Assembly (NCBI RefSeq): GCF_019511525.1 | Contig: NZ_JAEUAT010000005.1 | Location: 372,001 to 436,000, forward strand | Length of the DNA stretch: 64,000 nucleotides | Reading direction: 5' to 3' | Origin: Rhizobium cauense | GTDB lineage: Bacteria > Pseudomonadota > Alphaproteobacteria > Rhizobiales > Rhizobiaceae | Shown here: piece by piece, positions 54,432 to 63,351 of the stretch | How positions within the stretch are numbered: position 1 is the first letter of the stretch | Layout: each line of letters starts with the position of its first letter | The notes under the pieces: model-generated | Seen by the model: the letters and a program-made list of their open reading frames with translations, nothing else | Databases searched by the model: none | Told to the model about the DNA's origin: nothing | Made by a program: the position numbers and the translations under genes

Positions 54432-54488
54432 GCCATGTGCCCTTTTGGTTTAAGCAACGTGTCGGCTGAACTGTTCAGCACAGCTCAA

Positions 54489-55631
54489 TCAAGACGGATT
54501 TGCCGGCGGCAAGACAAACAATGTGAATGCAAAAATGCCGTAAAGTGCGAGGGCCATAACCCCGACGTACCATGCTCCACGTCCACCGTTGGACAAAAGG
54601 GTGGCCGCCATCGTGGCAACGATCATCATTGTGACAGCACCCCGCCAGAACTGAAGGGTCATCGGTTCTGGGCCGATGAAATAGCTGACGAGCACCAGCA
54701 CCGGCGCGACAAAGAGGGCAATCTGGGCGGCACTCCCCAAGGCGATCCCGACACTGAGATCGAGACGATTTGCCCGGGCAGCCGAAAAGGCGGTCGTCAT
54801 TTCCGCGGCTCCGCCGACCAAGGCAACAACGATGAACCCCACAAAGGCAGGTGTCATTCCAAGATGCTCGGCAGCGACTTGCACCGAACTGACGAATATC
54901 TCGCTCACCAACGCAACCAACAGCGTAACGAGGACCAACAGGATGATACTCAGCCCAAGTGGCCATGGCGTTTCACCCTCTTCGGCGTGGCCAACACTGG
55001 CGAAAAGCTCCCGGTGTGTTCTCAACGAAAACAACATGCCCAACGCGTAAACGGCGATAAGGAGCACTGCCAGGCCCAGGCTGAGATCTTGAGAGACATC
55101 CAGGGCGGGGGGATGGTCAACTTCGCTGATCAGCGAAGGAACCAGAATGGCGATGGTCGCGAGGAACAGAAGACAGGCCTGAAAGCGTGCGTTGACCCTG
55201 TTGAATTCCTGGGTGTGATGTTTGAGGCCCCCAAGGAGGAAGGCGCCTCCCAGCATGAACAAGGTGTTGGTCACGATCGCGCCCGCCAGCGATGCCTTGA
55301 CCAGCATGTATTGCCCGGCCCGCAGAGCCGCAAGCGAGATCACAAGTTCGGTGAGGTTCCCGAGGGTGGCGTTCAGCAATCCACCGACAGCGTCGCCGGT
55401 CTTGGCCGCAACGGCCTCCGTTGCCCGGCTCAAGAGGGCGGCGAGCGGCACGATCGCCACGACCGAAAGCAGGAACAGCAGCGTGTGAGCATCCGGCAAC
55501 GTCCGTTCAAGCAGAATGACGAGGGGCACGAAAACGATGAGAGCGAGGATAGGTGATCGACGAATTTCGTCCGCAACGGCTCTTCCCACGGAAAGCGAAG
55601 ATGCGACCGGTTTTTCCTCGGATTTGCCCAT
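54489..55631 (-). CDS. Ca2+/H+ antiporter (CaCA family, ChaA-like)
   Basis: This integral membrane exchanger (380 aa) has the two conserved alpha-repeats: GGLLNATLGNLTELVISLAALRAG and GFIVVALVGGAAEMTTAFSAARANRLDLSVGIALGSAAQIALFVAP, each with the key acidic residue. An acidic, His-containing loop (HAEEGETPWP) separates the halves. It is the CAX type, exporting Ca2+ or Na+/K+ against protons. The start at 55631 has GAGGAGAAAGGG ahead. It is flanked by direct-repeat remnants of its neighbours. Confidence 0.92.
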   Translation of the reverse strand: MGKSEEKPVASSLSVGRAVADEIRRSPILALIVFVPLVILLERTLPDAHTLLFLLSVVAIVPLAALLSRATEAVAAKTGDAVGGLLNATLGNLTELVISLAALRAGQYMLVKASLAGAIVTNTLFMLGGAFLLGGLKHHTQEFNRVNARFQACLLFLATIAILVPSLISEVDHPPALDVSQDLSLGLAVLLIAVYALGMLFSLRTHRELFASVGHAEEGETPWPLGLSIILLVLVTLLVALVSEIFVSSVQVAAEHLGMTPAFVGFIVVALVGGAAEMTTAFSAARANRLDLSVGIALGSAAQIALFVAPVLVLVSYFIGPEPMTLQFWRGAVTMMIVATMAATLLSNGGRGAWYVGVMALALYGIFAFTLFVLPPANPS

Positions 55632-55912
55632 GCCCTTTCTCCTCAAATGGGTATTGCTTGGCCTCTCGAAAGTGACGAGCGCAAAGTGGGTCACCACACT
55701 GGCAGTTCGTCGCCGTGTCCCCCGGACAGGATCTATTGAAGCCGAGCGATTTCAACAGATGGAACGGGATCATTCTCAAGCCTATCAGGAGACTCGTCTC
55801 CGTCGACGTAAGATACAGTAACCTACTTGGTCGATACGGTGGATCGGGCAACGGCGTTCTCAAAGGGGACGGATAGAGCCGTCCCGCGACGCAAAAGCGC
55901 GACTGGCAACGC

Positions 55913-55954
55913 GTGGCGCTTTTCGGATTGATCGCAGTGCGTCTGGTGGTGTGA
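55913..55954 (+). pseudogene. 3' remnant of a second copy of the 54-aa membrane protein gene
   Basis: Thirteen codons plus stop (VALFGLIAVRLVV) align in frame with the end of the gene at 53898-54062 (VALFGLIAARLVA). DNA identity is high and runs past the stop. Upstream similarity fades quickly, and no start with a ribosome site is in frame. Confidence 0.65.
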
Positions 55955-55967
55955 AGCCAAATGCCCG

Positions 55968-56024
55968 TCATTCGGGTCGGCATTCGCTATCTGCCATATC
56001 CAGTGCCTTGACGCTCGCGGCCGC
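55968..56024 (-). pseudogene. 3' remnant of a second copy of the potassium channel gene
   Basis: The last 18 codons (AAASVKALDMADSECRPE then stop) match the channel C-terminus at 54084-54140 (SVKALDAADRESRPE). The frame is kept in this stretch, but the pore and helices are gone. It lies in the same orientation and spacing relative to the small-gene remnant as in the intact pair. Confidence 0.7.
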
Positions 56025-56373
56025 AATGCGCCGCCAACAGGAGACATTCGCGCCAACTTGAATGAATGACCGCCTTGGGGCCGATTTTGCCTTGGGTCAT
56101 CCAGAAAATGGTGCCGCCGAATTCCCTCTATGACGATGACCATCGGAGTAGTGGTGGCGGCTCATCGTGGCTGTCGAGCCTCAGTAAATCCGGCACCGCG
56201 CCCAGATCCCCTCCCTCTGGTCGCAGTGCCGTGCATAGACGCCGAAATACTTCGTCGTTGCGGGAGTTCAGTACCTTTTCGACCGGCTGTAGTCTTGCCG
56301 CGCGACGACAACCGCTTGCGTTAAGCTGCCAGGGGTTCATAGTGCAAGCTTGCGTTCCTACAGGCAGGGAACG

Positions 56374-57453
56374 ATGATGGAACAGGTCGAGACAATCATC
56401 CGCAGGCTGACCTCTTTTCCAATGGCGAGCGGTCTGGCTTCACGGCTGGCGGCAAGACATCTCGAGCGAAAGGGGATAGATCCGACCCCTCTTCTCTTGA
56501 AGGCGGATATCTCGCCCCGCTCACTCGCCGAATACGGGCGTATCAGCGTCAAGGCACAGGTCCATTTCCTTGATTTGGCCTCGCGCGCAGCGGGGGACGA
56601 ATGGATGGGGCTAACGCTCGCAAACGAGTGCGAGCTGCGTGAAATGGGTATGCTTTACTACGCGGCTGCCTCGTCGACCCATCTCGGCGACGCGCTCAAA
56701 CGCCTTTCAAGATATGTTCGCCTTGGCAACGAGGCTCTCGTTGTGCGATTGCAGGAAAGGTCCTCCATCTCCGTTGAACTCTCCTATTCCGGTGTGCAGC
56801 GCCACCAGGACCGCCATCAGATGGAGCTCCTTGCTTTTGCCGTCCTGCGCTTGTGCCGCAAGCTCGTTGGTCGAAATCTCACACCAATTAAGATGAAATT
56901 CACTCATCACAGATCCGGTGATCTAAGCCAAATTCGCCGCCTGTTTGGCTGCGAAGTCGAGTTCGACGCGAACGCTGATGAGATTTTGTTCGACGTCAAT
57001 GTGATGGCACTGCCCCTAGTGGCAGGTGACCCGTTCCTCAACGAGTTGATCGTGAAGATGTGCGACGAGGCGGTCGCGGTTCGCTCAAAGAATGTCAGCC
57101 CGTTTCGGACTGTTGTCGAAAACATCATCGGGCCGCTCCTGCCGCATGCTGAAGCAACGGCAAAGACGGTCGCGGAACAGCTTGGCCTCAGCGAGCGAAC
57201 ATTCGCTCGGCGGTTGGCAGCCGAGGGCCTGAGCTTTAGCGAAGTCTTGGACCAACTGCGGCGTGACCTTGCAATCCGCTACCTCGAGGAAGATCTTCAA
57301 GCTTCGCAGATCGCGTGGCGGCTCGGCTTTCAACAACCCAGCTCTTTCAGCCATGCTTGCCGTCGGTGGACGGGGAAAAGCCCGTTGGAATTCCGACGCA
57401 CTCGTGTATCTGCGATGAGCGCTGTGGTCGACGGAAGCACGTTCAGCATTTAG
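56374..57453 (+). CDS. AraC-family transcriptional regulator (ArgR/OruR-like)
   Basis: The N-terminal Arabinose_bd_N-type domain covers residues 1-240 (LASRLAARHLERKGIDPTPLLLKADISPRSL, MGMLYYAAASSTHLGDALKRLSRYVRL). It is followed by a C-terminal AraC helix-turn-helix pair with AEQLGLSERTFARRLAAEGLSFSEVLDQLRRDLAIRYLEE and IAWRLGFQQPSSFSHACRRWTGKSPLEFRR. It is the type with a ligand pocket of unknown specificity. Two ATGs in tandem follow CAGGGAACG; 56374 is used. It stands alone; its targets are not evident. Confidence 0.93.
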   Translation: MMEQVETIIRRLTSFPMASGLASRLAARHLERKGIDPTPLLLKADISPRSLAEYGRISVKAQVHFLDLASRAAGDEWMGLTLANECELREMGMLYYAAASSTHLGDALKRLSRYVRLGNEALVVRLQERSSISVELSYSGVQRHQDRHQMELLAFAVLRLCRKLVGRNLTPIKMKFTHHRSGDLSQIRRLFGCEVEFDANADEILFDVNVMALPLVAGDPFLNELIVKMCDEAVAVRSKNVSPFRTVVENIIGPLLPHAEATAKTVAEQLGLSERTFARRLAAEGLSFSEVLDQLRRDLAIRYLEEDLQASQIAWRLGFQQPSSFSHACRRWTGKSPLEFRRTRVSAMSAVVDGSTFSI

Positions 57454-57572
57454 CGCGATCGTGATTGGCTCTCACCGACAACAGATTGGCACCGAGGAGC
57501 AAGAATGCCCTCGCGGCAGTCCCTACATCTTCAAGGCAATTGCGATGAAAAATCGAGGGTACAGCTTTGGGA

Positions 57573-58115
57573 ATGGGCCTGTTTCGGATGCTAGTGCGGC
57601 TGTTTGCCGGAAGAGGCCGCCCCCAATCGCACCGTACGGCGACGGAACCGCTCCAACCGCTATTCCTTCGGACGCACGTGGAGCGGCGCGCCATTGGGAT
57701 CAACCTGCCTCAACCGCTCCCGATGGAAACCATCCTGCGGGGCCGATGCTGGGTCATCGATGGCGACACTATCGTGATTAACAACATTCGCTTGCGGCTT
57801 GCCGGCATAGATGCACCCGAACTGGATCACCCTTGGGGCCAGCGGTCGAAATGGGCCTTGGTTCAATTGTGCAAGGGCCAGACCGTGACGGCTCGGATCA
57901 AGCCCGAACTTTCATACGACCGCATGGTGGCAGAATGTTTCCTGCCCGACGGGCGTGATTTGGCTGCCGAGCTAGTCCGCAGTGGCTTAGCTCTGGACTG
58001 GCCCAAATTCTCTGGTGGCAAGTATCGGCACTTGGAGCCGGAAGATGCCCGACGCAAGCTATGGCGCGCTCAGGCTCGTCAACGCGGCAGGCTTCGAACG
58101 CAGGACGATCGTTAG
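57573..58115 (+). CDS. Thermonuclease-family (SNase-like) protein
   Basis: The staphylococcal-nuclease OB-fold covers about residues 55-165. The catalytic set appears intact: VIDGDTIVI (Asp for Ca2+), RLAGIDAPELDHPWGQ (Arg and Glu) and SYDRMVAECFLPDGRDLAAELVRSGLALDW (second Arg). The first 50 residues are Arg-rich and no clear signal peptide is seen, so the location is unknown. Start uncertain: ATG 57573 or a TTG two codons earlier. Similar small nucleases are frequent on plasmids and islands. Confidence 0.85.
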   Translation: MGLFRMLVRLFAGRGRPQSHRTATEPLQPLFLRTHVERRAIGINLPQPLPMETILRGRCWVIDGDTIVINNIRLRLAGIDAPELDHPWGQRSKWALVQLCKGQTVTARIKPELSYDRMVAECFLPDGRDLAAELVRSGLALDWPKFSGGKYRHLEPEDARRKLWRAQARQRGRLRTQDDR

Positions 58116-58218
58116 CAAGCGACCATTCTCAGGCCGAGCGCTACCCGATGTGTGCCATGATGGACGCTCGAAAGGTTCGGCAGGGACCTGATCACCAACA
58201 TCCCTTCGATGCTTGATG

Positions 58219-58267
58219 GCCGCTTTTGGGGTCATTGGAATAGTTGGCCAATGACCGAAATGGCGGC
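58219..58267. repeat. Imperfect inverted repeat
   Basis: Twenty-base arms (58219-58238 and 58248-58267) match at 16 positions, with a gap of 9 bases. They may be a transcript hairpin or a mobile-element trace. Confidence 0.5.
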
Positions 58268-58643
58268 GAAAAGCGCTCATCGGGCTTGGATCGTCAAATG
58301 GCAAAGCCGCTGTCGAGTTTGCCGCCGCGCAGAAAAATTCTCGTCGACGATTTTCCCCTCTCCCCAGCCCCATGCCTACAATCCTTTCGCTTCCGTCGCC
58401 GGAGTGTTTCGCGAGACGTTCGCGGGCAGGCGGGAGCCGGCGCCCTGTCTGAAGCTGTAACGTGCAGTAACGGCAGGGAGGCGAAAGCCGGGCATCGGGG
58501 TCAAAGCCGCTGCCGTCACAAGTCTCCCCCGGATGTTCCAGCATCCGGTTTGGTTCAGCCATGCAAGTCGGGGCAATTAAGCCCTGACGCAGCGAGACGA
58601 GGCGATCGCCTGAAGGACCGGAAGTCCTCAAGAACGCCGAAGG

Positions 58644-58698
58644 CCACGCAAATGCGGAGCCACCATAAACTAACCAGCGAGGTTCCGCATTTGCGTGG
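58644..58698. repeat. Long near-perfect hairpin
   Basis: Arms 58644-58661 and 58681-58698 pair over 18 bases with one G-U-type mismatch, around a 19-base loop. No T-run follows on either strand, so it is not a standard terminator. The stem contains CACGCAAATGCGGA and its complement. Confidence 0.7.
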
Positions 58699-59018
58699 GC
58701 TCTCCGAACCGCTCTTTGACACCGCGCGCTGATGCGTGCGGACGGGAAGCCGTGGCCGGTCGCCGGCGTCGGCAGCCTGAGCATGTCCTCGAAGGAGATT
58801 GCGCAACAAGCAATGCTGGGCAGGGCCTATTGCCGACCTCCTTGCGCGCCTTAGATTGCAAATGGGGTCTGGTCGCGCGCTTGGCGATAAGTTTGAGTTC
58901 TGCCGCCCCAAGGAGACAAGGTCTTCGGAGCTTTTGAAGTTTTGGTTCGCCGGGTCGACTTAGGCCGGCCCCATTGAACGCAGGTCAGATAACCGGTGCA
59001 ACAGCATAGGAGGCGCAG

Positions 59019-59549
59019 ATGGCAATTTCGCGCAAGCAGGCAGAGCGTTTGCTAACGGCGGACGAATGGCAGCTCGTTCAAAAGACCCACCATCCGACGA
59101 TGCAGGATATATCGGATGCCGATCTCTCGGATCTCGCCAAGCGAATACGTGAAAGGCGCGATCGCGCCCAAGGGGAAGCCAACAGACAGCGCAGGGAAAT
59201 GAGAGGAAAGGCGCAGCCCAAGGGGGCGACGCCTGCTCGCAAGGATACCGGCACCAGAGCCAAGCTCGAAGTTCTGGCCATGGGCGTGCGGAGTGTGAAT
59301 GCCGAGCAAGCTCGTCGGCGTCGGATGCTCGCCAAGGTTCAGATGGTCGAGAATATGCGGGCCGCGTTGGCGCGAAGGAAAGAAGCGCAAAGCGAAAAGG
59401 ACGAGGCATTCAACACGCGTCAGGCCCATGCCGGCATGCACTCGATCGAAAGCGAAAAGCGCAAAAGTCTCATCCGGCCCATGGAGCGAGGTCGCTTGCG
59501 AAAGGCCAGCGCTGTTTCGCAGGCGAAGCGCGATGCTCGCGGCGCATAG
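59019..59549 (+). CDS. Basic hypothetical protein (176 aa)
   Basis: This highly charged, mostly helical protein (many Arg/Lys/Glu) has no signal and no membrane segment. It starts MAISRKQAERLLTADEWQLVQ and contains SDADLSDLAKRIRERRDRAQGEANRQRREMRGK. Similar proteins appear in other rhizobia as I recall, without function. Nucleic-acid binding is possible from charge alone. TAGGAGGCG precedes the ATG. It is convergent with hbdA. Confidence 0.78.
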   Translation: MAISRKQAERLLTADEWQLVQKTHHPTMQDISDADLSDLAKRIRERRDRAQGEANRQRREMRGKAQPKGATPARKDTGTRAKLEVLAMGVRSVNAEQARRRRMLAKVQMVENMRAALARRKEAQSEKDEAFNTRQAHAGMHSIESEKRKSLIRPMERGRLRKASAVSQAKRDARGA

Positions 59550-59603
59550 GCTCTGATTGACAGGCAGCAGCGGAGACCGCTTCTTGCGGCTCCGCGAGAA
59601 GTC

Positions 59604-60485
59604 TTAGCGGGTCGGGACCGGGGTTTCGCCGCGATAGTCGTAGAAGCCGCGGCCGGATTTGCGGCCGAGCCAGCCTGCCTCGACATATTTCACCAGCAGC
59701 GGGCAGGGCCGATACTTGGAGTCGGCCAAGCCGTCATGCAGCACCTGCATGATCGACAGGCAGGTATCGAGGCCGATGAAATCGGCGAGCTGCAGCGGTC
59801 CCATCGGATGGTTGGCGCCGAGCTTCATAGCCGTGTCGATCGCATCGACGGTGCCGACGCCTTCATAGAGCGTGTAGATCGCTTCGTTGATCATCGGCAG
59901 CAGGATGCGGTTGACGATGAAGGCCGGGAAATCCTCGGCGACCGTCACGGTCTTTTCCAGCGAGGCGACGAATCCCTTGGCTGTTGCGAAGGTCACTTCG
60001 TCGGTCGCGATGCCGCGCACCAGTTCGACCAGCTTCATGACAGGCACCGGATTCATGAAGTGGATGCCCATGAAATGCTCGGGGCGGTCGGTGGCGGAGG
60101 CGAGCCGCGTAATCGAGAGCGAGGACGTGTTGGTGGCAAGGATCGCTTCCGGCTTCAGGACCGGACAGACCTGGGCGTAGATCTTGCGCTTGACGCTCTC
60201 GTCTTCGGTTGCTGCTTCGATGACGAGATCTGAAGCTGCAAGATCGTTGATGTCGGAGGAGCCGGAAATCAGGGAAAGCGTGGCGGAGCGCTCCTCGTCG
60301 GTCATCTTGCCGCTCGTCACATGGCGAGCGAGGTTGCCGTTGATCGTGGCGAGACCGTGCTGGACGCGTTCGTCGGAGAGGTCGTAGAGCTGGACCTTAT
60401 AGCCCGCTGCCGCCGAAACCTGTGCGATGCCGCAACCCATCTGGCCTGCGCCGATAATACCAATCGTCTTCAACACCGCGTTCAT
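59604..60485 (-). CDS. hbdA: 3-hydroxybutyryl-CoA dehydrogenase
   Basis: The enzyme oxidises (S)-3-hydroxybutyryl-CoA with NAD, or runs the reverse reaction. The NAD motif is GIIGAGQMGCGIAQV, and the EAATEDESVKRKIYAQ and TNTSSLSITRLA segments are typical. The catalytic His-Glu pair is in GIHFMNPVPVMKLVELVRG, and NHPMGPLQLADFIGLDTCL is in the C-terminal domain. At 293 residues it has the usual length. It follows etfA on the same strand after a terminator-like hairpin. Confidence 0.95.
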   Translation of the reverse strand: MNAVLKTIGIIGAGQMGCGIAQVSAAAGYKVQLYDLSDERVQHGLATINGNLARHVTSGKMTDEERSATLSLISGSSDINDLAASDLVIEAATEDESVKRKIYAQVCPVLKPEAILATNTSSLSITRLASATDRPEHFMGIHFMNPVPVMKLVELVRGIATDEVTFATAKGFVASLEKTVTVAEDFPAFIVNRILLPMINEAIYTLYEGVGTVDAIDTAMKLGANHPMGPLQLADFIGLDTCLSIMQVLHDGLADSKYRPCPLLVKYVEAGWLGRKSGRGFYDYRGETPVPTR

Positions 60486-60536
60486 CTCCAAACCCCCGCT
60501 CGGCATGCGCCGCCGCGCTGCCGCATTTTTCTAACA

Positions 60537-60564
60537 AAACTGCCGGGCAAATGATCGCCCGGCA
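60537..60564 (-). terminator. Hairpin between etfA and hbdA
   Basis: An 8-bp perfect GC-rich stem (60541-60548 with 60557-60564) is followed by TTTT on the minus strand. It lies 70 bases after etfA. It could end etfBA transcripts or lower read-through into hbdA. Confidence 0.7.
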
Positions 60565-60633
60565 GAAGTAGTAGCCCTTAAAAAGATAATTTTCCAGTCA
60601 TTCGCAAGTGCGAAATAAGGGCATCTGCACGCA

Positions 60634-61572
60634 TCAGAGCGCCTTCTGCAATTCCGGCAGCGCTTCGAAGAGGTCCGCCACGAGGCCGTAGTCGGCGACC
60701 TGGAAGATCGGCGCCTCTTCGTCCTTGTTGATGGCGACGATGACCTTCGAATCCTTCATGCCGGCGAGGTGCTGGATGGCGCCCGAAATGCCGCAGGCGA
60801 TGTAGAGATCAGGGGCGACGACCTTGCCGGTCTGGCCGACCTGCCAGTCGTTCGGGGCATAGCCGGCATCGACGGCGGCACGCGAGGCGCCGACGGCGGC
60901 ACCGAGCTTGTCGGCGACCGGCAGGATGACTTCCTGGAACTTCTCCGCCGAGCCGAGCGCGCGGCCGCCTGATATGATGACCTTGGCGGAGGTCAGTTCC
61001 GGACGGTCGGAGGCCGAGAGCGCGTCCTTGATGAAGGTCGACAGTTGCGATGAAGAAGGGGCTGCCGTCGAGATCTCCTCAACGGCAGCAGGTTGCCCCC
61101 CGAAGGGGGCCTGGGAGAACGATGCCGTACGCACGGTGATGACCTTCTTGGCGTCGGTCGCCTGTACCGTCTGGATGGCATTGCCGGCATAGATCGGGCG
61201 CTTGAAGGTGTCTGATGAGACGACCTCTGTTATTTCCGAGACCTGTGCGACATCGAGCAGGGCGGCGACGCGCGGCATGACGTTCTTGCCCGTCGAGGTG
61301 GCTGCGGCGATGATGGTGTCGTAGCTGCCTGAAAGCTGGACGATCAGGGCGGCCAGCGGCTCGGCCAGATTGTTGGCGAGGCTTGCGTCCTCCGCCACCA
61401 GCACCTTGGAAACGCCGGAGAGCTTGGCGGCCTGTTCGGCCGCCGCCTTGGCGCCGGCACCGGCGACGAGGACGGTGACGTCGCCGCCGATCTTCGATGC
61501 CGCCGTCAGCGTCTTGGCGGTCTGGTCGGAAAGGTGGTTGTTGTCGTGGTCAGCCAGAAGAAGAATGGCCAT
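60634..61572 (-). CDS. etfA: Electron transfer flavoprotein subunit alpha
   Basis: EtfA binds the FAD that carries electrons from acyl-CoA dehydrogenases to ETF:ubiquinone oxidoreductase. The C-terminal FAD domain is complete: [59 protein letters not shown] and [23 protein letters not shown]. At 312 residues it is the housekeeping type, not the longer FixB. AGGGAG precedes the ATG; it is 25 bp after etfB. Confidence 0.96.
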   Translation of the reverse strand: MAILLLADHDNNHLSDQTAKTLTAASKIGGDVTVLVAGAGAKAAAEQAAKLSGVSKVLVAEDASLANNLAEPLAALIVQLSGSYDTIIAAATSTGKNVMPRVAALLDVAQVSEITEVVSSDTFKRPIYAGNAIQTVQATDAKKVITVRTASFSQAPFGGQPAAVEEISTAAPSSSQLSTFIKDALSASDRPELTSAKVIISGGRALGSAEKFQEVILPVADKLGAAVGASRAAVDAGYAPNDWQVGQTGKVVAPDLYIACGISGAIQHLAGMKDSKVIVAINKDEEAPIFQVADYGLVADLFEALPELQKAL

Positions 61573-61597
61573 GGTAATATCTCCCTTTCTCGAACCT

Positions 61598-62347
61598 TTA
61601 AAGCACGCCGGCTTCGGTCTTGAGCTTCTCGACGAGCTCGGCGACCGACTTGACCTTGACGCCTGCCTTGCGGCCGGATGGCTCCTCGGTCTTCAGGACC
61701 TTCAGGCGCGGTTCGGTGGAGACACCGAAATCACCAGGGGTCTTCTTGTCGAGCGGCTTCTTCTTCGCTTTCATGATGTTCGGCAGCGAGGCGTAGCGCG
61801 GCTCGTTGAGGCGAAGGTCGGTGGTGACGACCGCCGGCAGCTTGACCTCGATCGTCTGCAGGCCTCCGTCGACTTCGCGCGTCACCTGGGCCTTGCCGTC
61901 ACCGATCTCGATCTTCGAGGCGAAGGTCGCCTGCGCCGTGCCGAGAAGGGCCGCGAGCATCTGGCCGGTTTGGTTGCTGTCGTCGTCGATCGCCTGCTTG
62001 CCGACGATGACGAGGCCGGGCTGTTCGGCGTCGACAATGCCCTTGAGGATCTTGGCGACGGCCAGCGGTTCGACGGCATCGTCGGTCTCGACGAGAATGG
62101 CGCGGTCGGCACCCATGGCGAGGGCGGTGCGCAGCGTTTCTTCGGCCTTGGCCGGGCCGATCGACACCACCAACACTTCCTCGGCCTTGCCGGCTTCCTT
62201 CAGCCGCAGCGCTTCCTCGACCGAGATCTCATCGAACGGGTTCATCGACATCTTCACATTCGCAAGCTCGACGCCCGTGCCATCCGGCTTGACGCGGATC
62301 TTCACGTTGTAGTCAACCACCCGCTTAACGGGGACGAGAATTTTCAT
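61598..62347 (-). CDS. etfB: Electron transfer flavoprotein subunit beta
   Basis: EtfB is the partner of EtfA and binds AMP. Key segments are [66 protein letters not shown] and [25 protein letters not shown], the last being the ETF-beta recognition loop. At 249 residues it is full length. It is first in the etfBA unit. The 170-bp leader contains an inverted repeat like the LiuR operator. Confidence 0.96.
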   Translation of the reverse strand: MKILVPVKRVVDYNVKIRVKPDGTGVELANVKMSMNPFDEISVEEALRLKEAGKAEEVLVVSIGPAKAEETLRTALAMGADRAILVETDDAVEPLAVAKILKGIVDAEQPGLVIVGKQAIDDDSNQTGQMLAALLGTAQATFASKIEIGDGKAQVTREVDGGLQTIEVKLPAVVTTDLRLNEPRYASLPNIMKAKKKPLDKKTPGDFGVSTEPRLKVLKTEEPSGRKAGVKVKSVAELVEKLKTEAGVL

Positions 62348-62495
62348 GGGGTCCTTCCTTCAACTCTTTCGCCAAGAAAATGCGCGTTTCGGCGCTGCTC
62401 CGATTGTCGAATGGCGACATGGATACGCGTTTTTCCTCCAAACACAACGCTTCCATGACGCAGATAGGCAAATTGCATCTGCAAATATATTACGC

Positions 62496-62510
62496 TTACG
62501 TTCACGTCAA
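62496..62510. promoter_or_regulatory. Possible LiuR-type operator upstream of etfB
   Basis: TTACGTTCACGTCAA contains two ACGT cores in an almost symmetrical arrangement, with a further TTACGC half six bases before. MerR-family LiuR regulators of branched-chain amino-acid and fatty-acid use bind boxes of the type TT-ACGT-nn-ACGT-AA, and etfBA is a frequent target, from memory of comparative-genomics work. The position 149 bp before etfB is plausible. Not tested. Confidence 0.45.
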
Positions 62511-62518
62511 TATTGGAG

Positions 62519-63307
62519 TTATCGCTTATCCCAAGGCAGGCGCTGACGCACCTCCTGGCCGGGTGCCACGGCCATTGCCGGGTTGGGTAAAGGCCGATCC
62601 CGGACGGCCCTTGGCGTGACGACTTCACGATCGAAAAGCGGGACACCGGGGCGGCGCATGATGAGAACCAGCAAGCCGCCGGCGAGGATGCCGCCGACAT
62701 GGGCGCCCCAGGAAATGCTGCCATCGGGCTCCAGGACCAGCATGACGAACTGCTGACCGATCCAGAGAAGCAGAGGAACGAAGGCCGGCAACGGCAGCGG
62801 CACCCGCATCAGCACGAGCACCCAAACCTTCACGCGGGGGTGCAAGACAACGTAGGCAGTGACAACGCCGGAGATTGCGCCCGAAGCGCCCACGAGCGGC
62901 GCCTCCGACGTCGTTCCGACGAGGCCGTGGACGAGCGCGCCGGCGGCGGCACAGAGCAGATAGAAGACGAGGAAGCGAAGATGGCCCATTGCGTCCTCGA
63001 CGTTGTCGCCGAAGACCCAAAGGAAGAGCATGTTCGGAGCAAGGTGCCAGAAACCGGAATGGACGAAGGAGTACGTGACGTAGGTGAGCGGCTCCGGTGT
63101 GAATGCCAGGGCCGGCTCCAGTGTTGCGTAGTGAAAGGCGACGGCCGGAATGTAGCCCAAGCCGACGATCGTCGCCTGCGACGCAGATGGGCTGGCAACC
63201 ACACCGGTAAAGAGCCAAACCGCGACATTCAGCACGATCAGGCCCAGCGTCACCCACTGGACCTTGATGTGCTTCAACGTATTGGCATCGTGCAGTGGTA
63301 TGAACAT
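62519..63307 (-). CDS. Rhomboid-family intramembrane serine protease
   Basis: Six or seven membrane helices are visible (262 aa). The catalytic dyad is Ser142 in GASG and His203 in GAHVGG. The rhomboid motif FVHSGFWHLAPNMLFLWVFGDNVEDAMGH lies in the first half. Rhomboids cleave membrane proteins within the bilayer; the substrate here is unknown. The C-terminal 40 residues are a polar tail. It is 44 bp downstream of the adenosyltransferase gene on the same strand. Confidence 0.94.
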   Translation of the reverse strand: MFIPLHDANTLKHIKVQWVTLGLIVLNVAVWLFTGVVASPSASQATIVGLGYIPAVAFHYATLEPALAFTPEPLTYVTYSFVHSGFWHLAPNMLFLWVFGDNVEDAMGHLRFLVFYLLCAAAGALVHGLVGTTSEAPLVGASGAISGVVTAYVVLHPRVKVWVLVLMRVPLPLPAFVPLLLWIGQQFVMLVLEPDGSISWGAHVGGILAGGLLVLIMRRPGVPLFDREVVTPRAVRDRPLPNPAMAVAPGQEVRQRLPWDKR

Positions 63308-63351
63308 GAAGCCTGCCCCCGGGCGTTCGCGTCACATGGTCGCGAAGGAGA

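Larger units (their letters stand above)
55632..56373. other. Gene-poor region with decayed duplicate sequence
   Basis: These 740 bases lie between the antiporter and the AraC regulator. They hold two degraded copies of sequence from 54.0-54.1 kb (listed separately) and a GGGACGG/CCGTCCC hairpin (55866-55872/55879-55885). A 70-codon frame at 56340-56128 on the minus strand shows no protein-like features. Otherwise nothing was recognised. Confidence 0.6.
58116..59018. other. 900-bp region without a convincing gene
   Basis: Open frames of 60-240 codons exist on both strands but none has a ribosome site, conserved motifs or protein-like composition. Two sizeable inverted repeats occur (58219-58267 and 58644-58698). 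The only clear signal near the end is the AGGAGG ribosome site of the gene at 59019. Confidence 0.6.

Noticed and set aside
56128..56340. 70-codon minus-strand frame upstream of the AraC gene
   Set aside because: No ribosome site, mixed codon use and no recognisable motif. It could be a decayed gene but is not supported.
58059..58784. 241-codon minus-strand frame near the nuclease gene
   Set aside because: It overlaps the 3' end of the nuclease gene, has no ribosome site, and its composition is random-looking.
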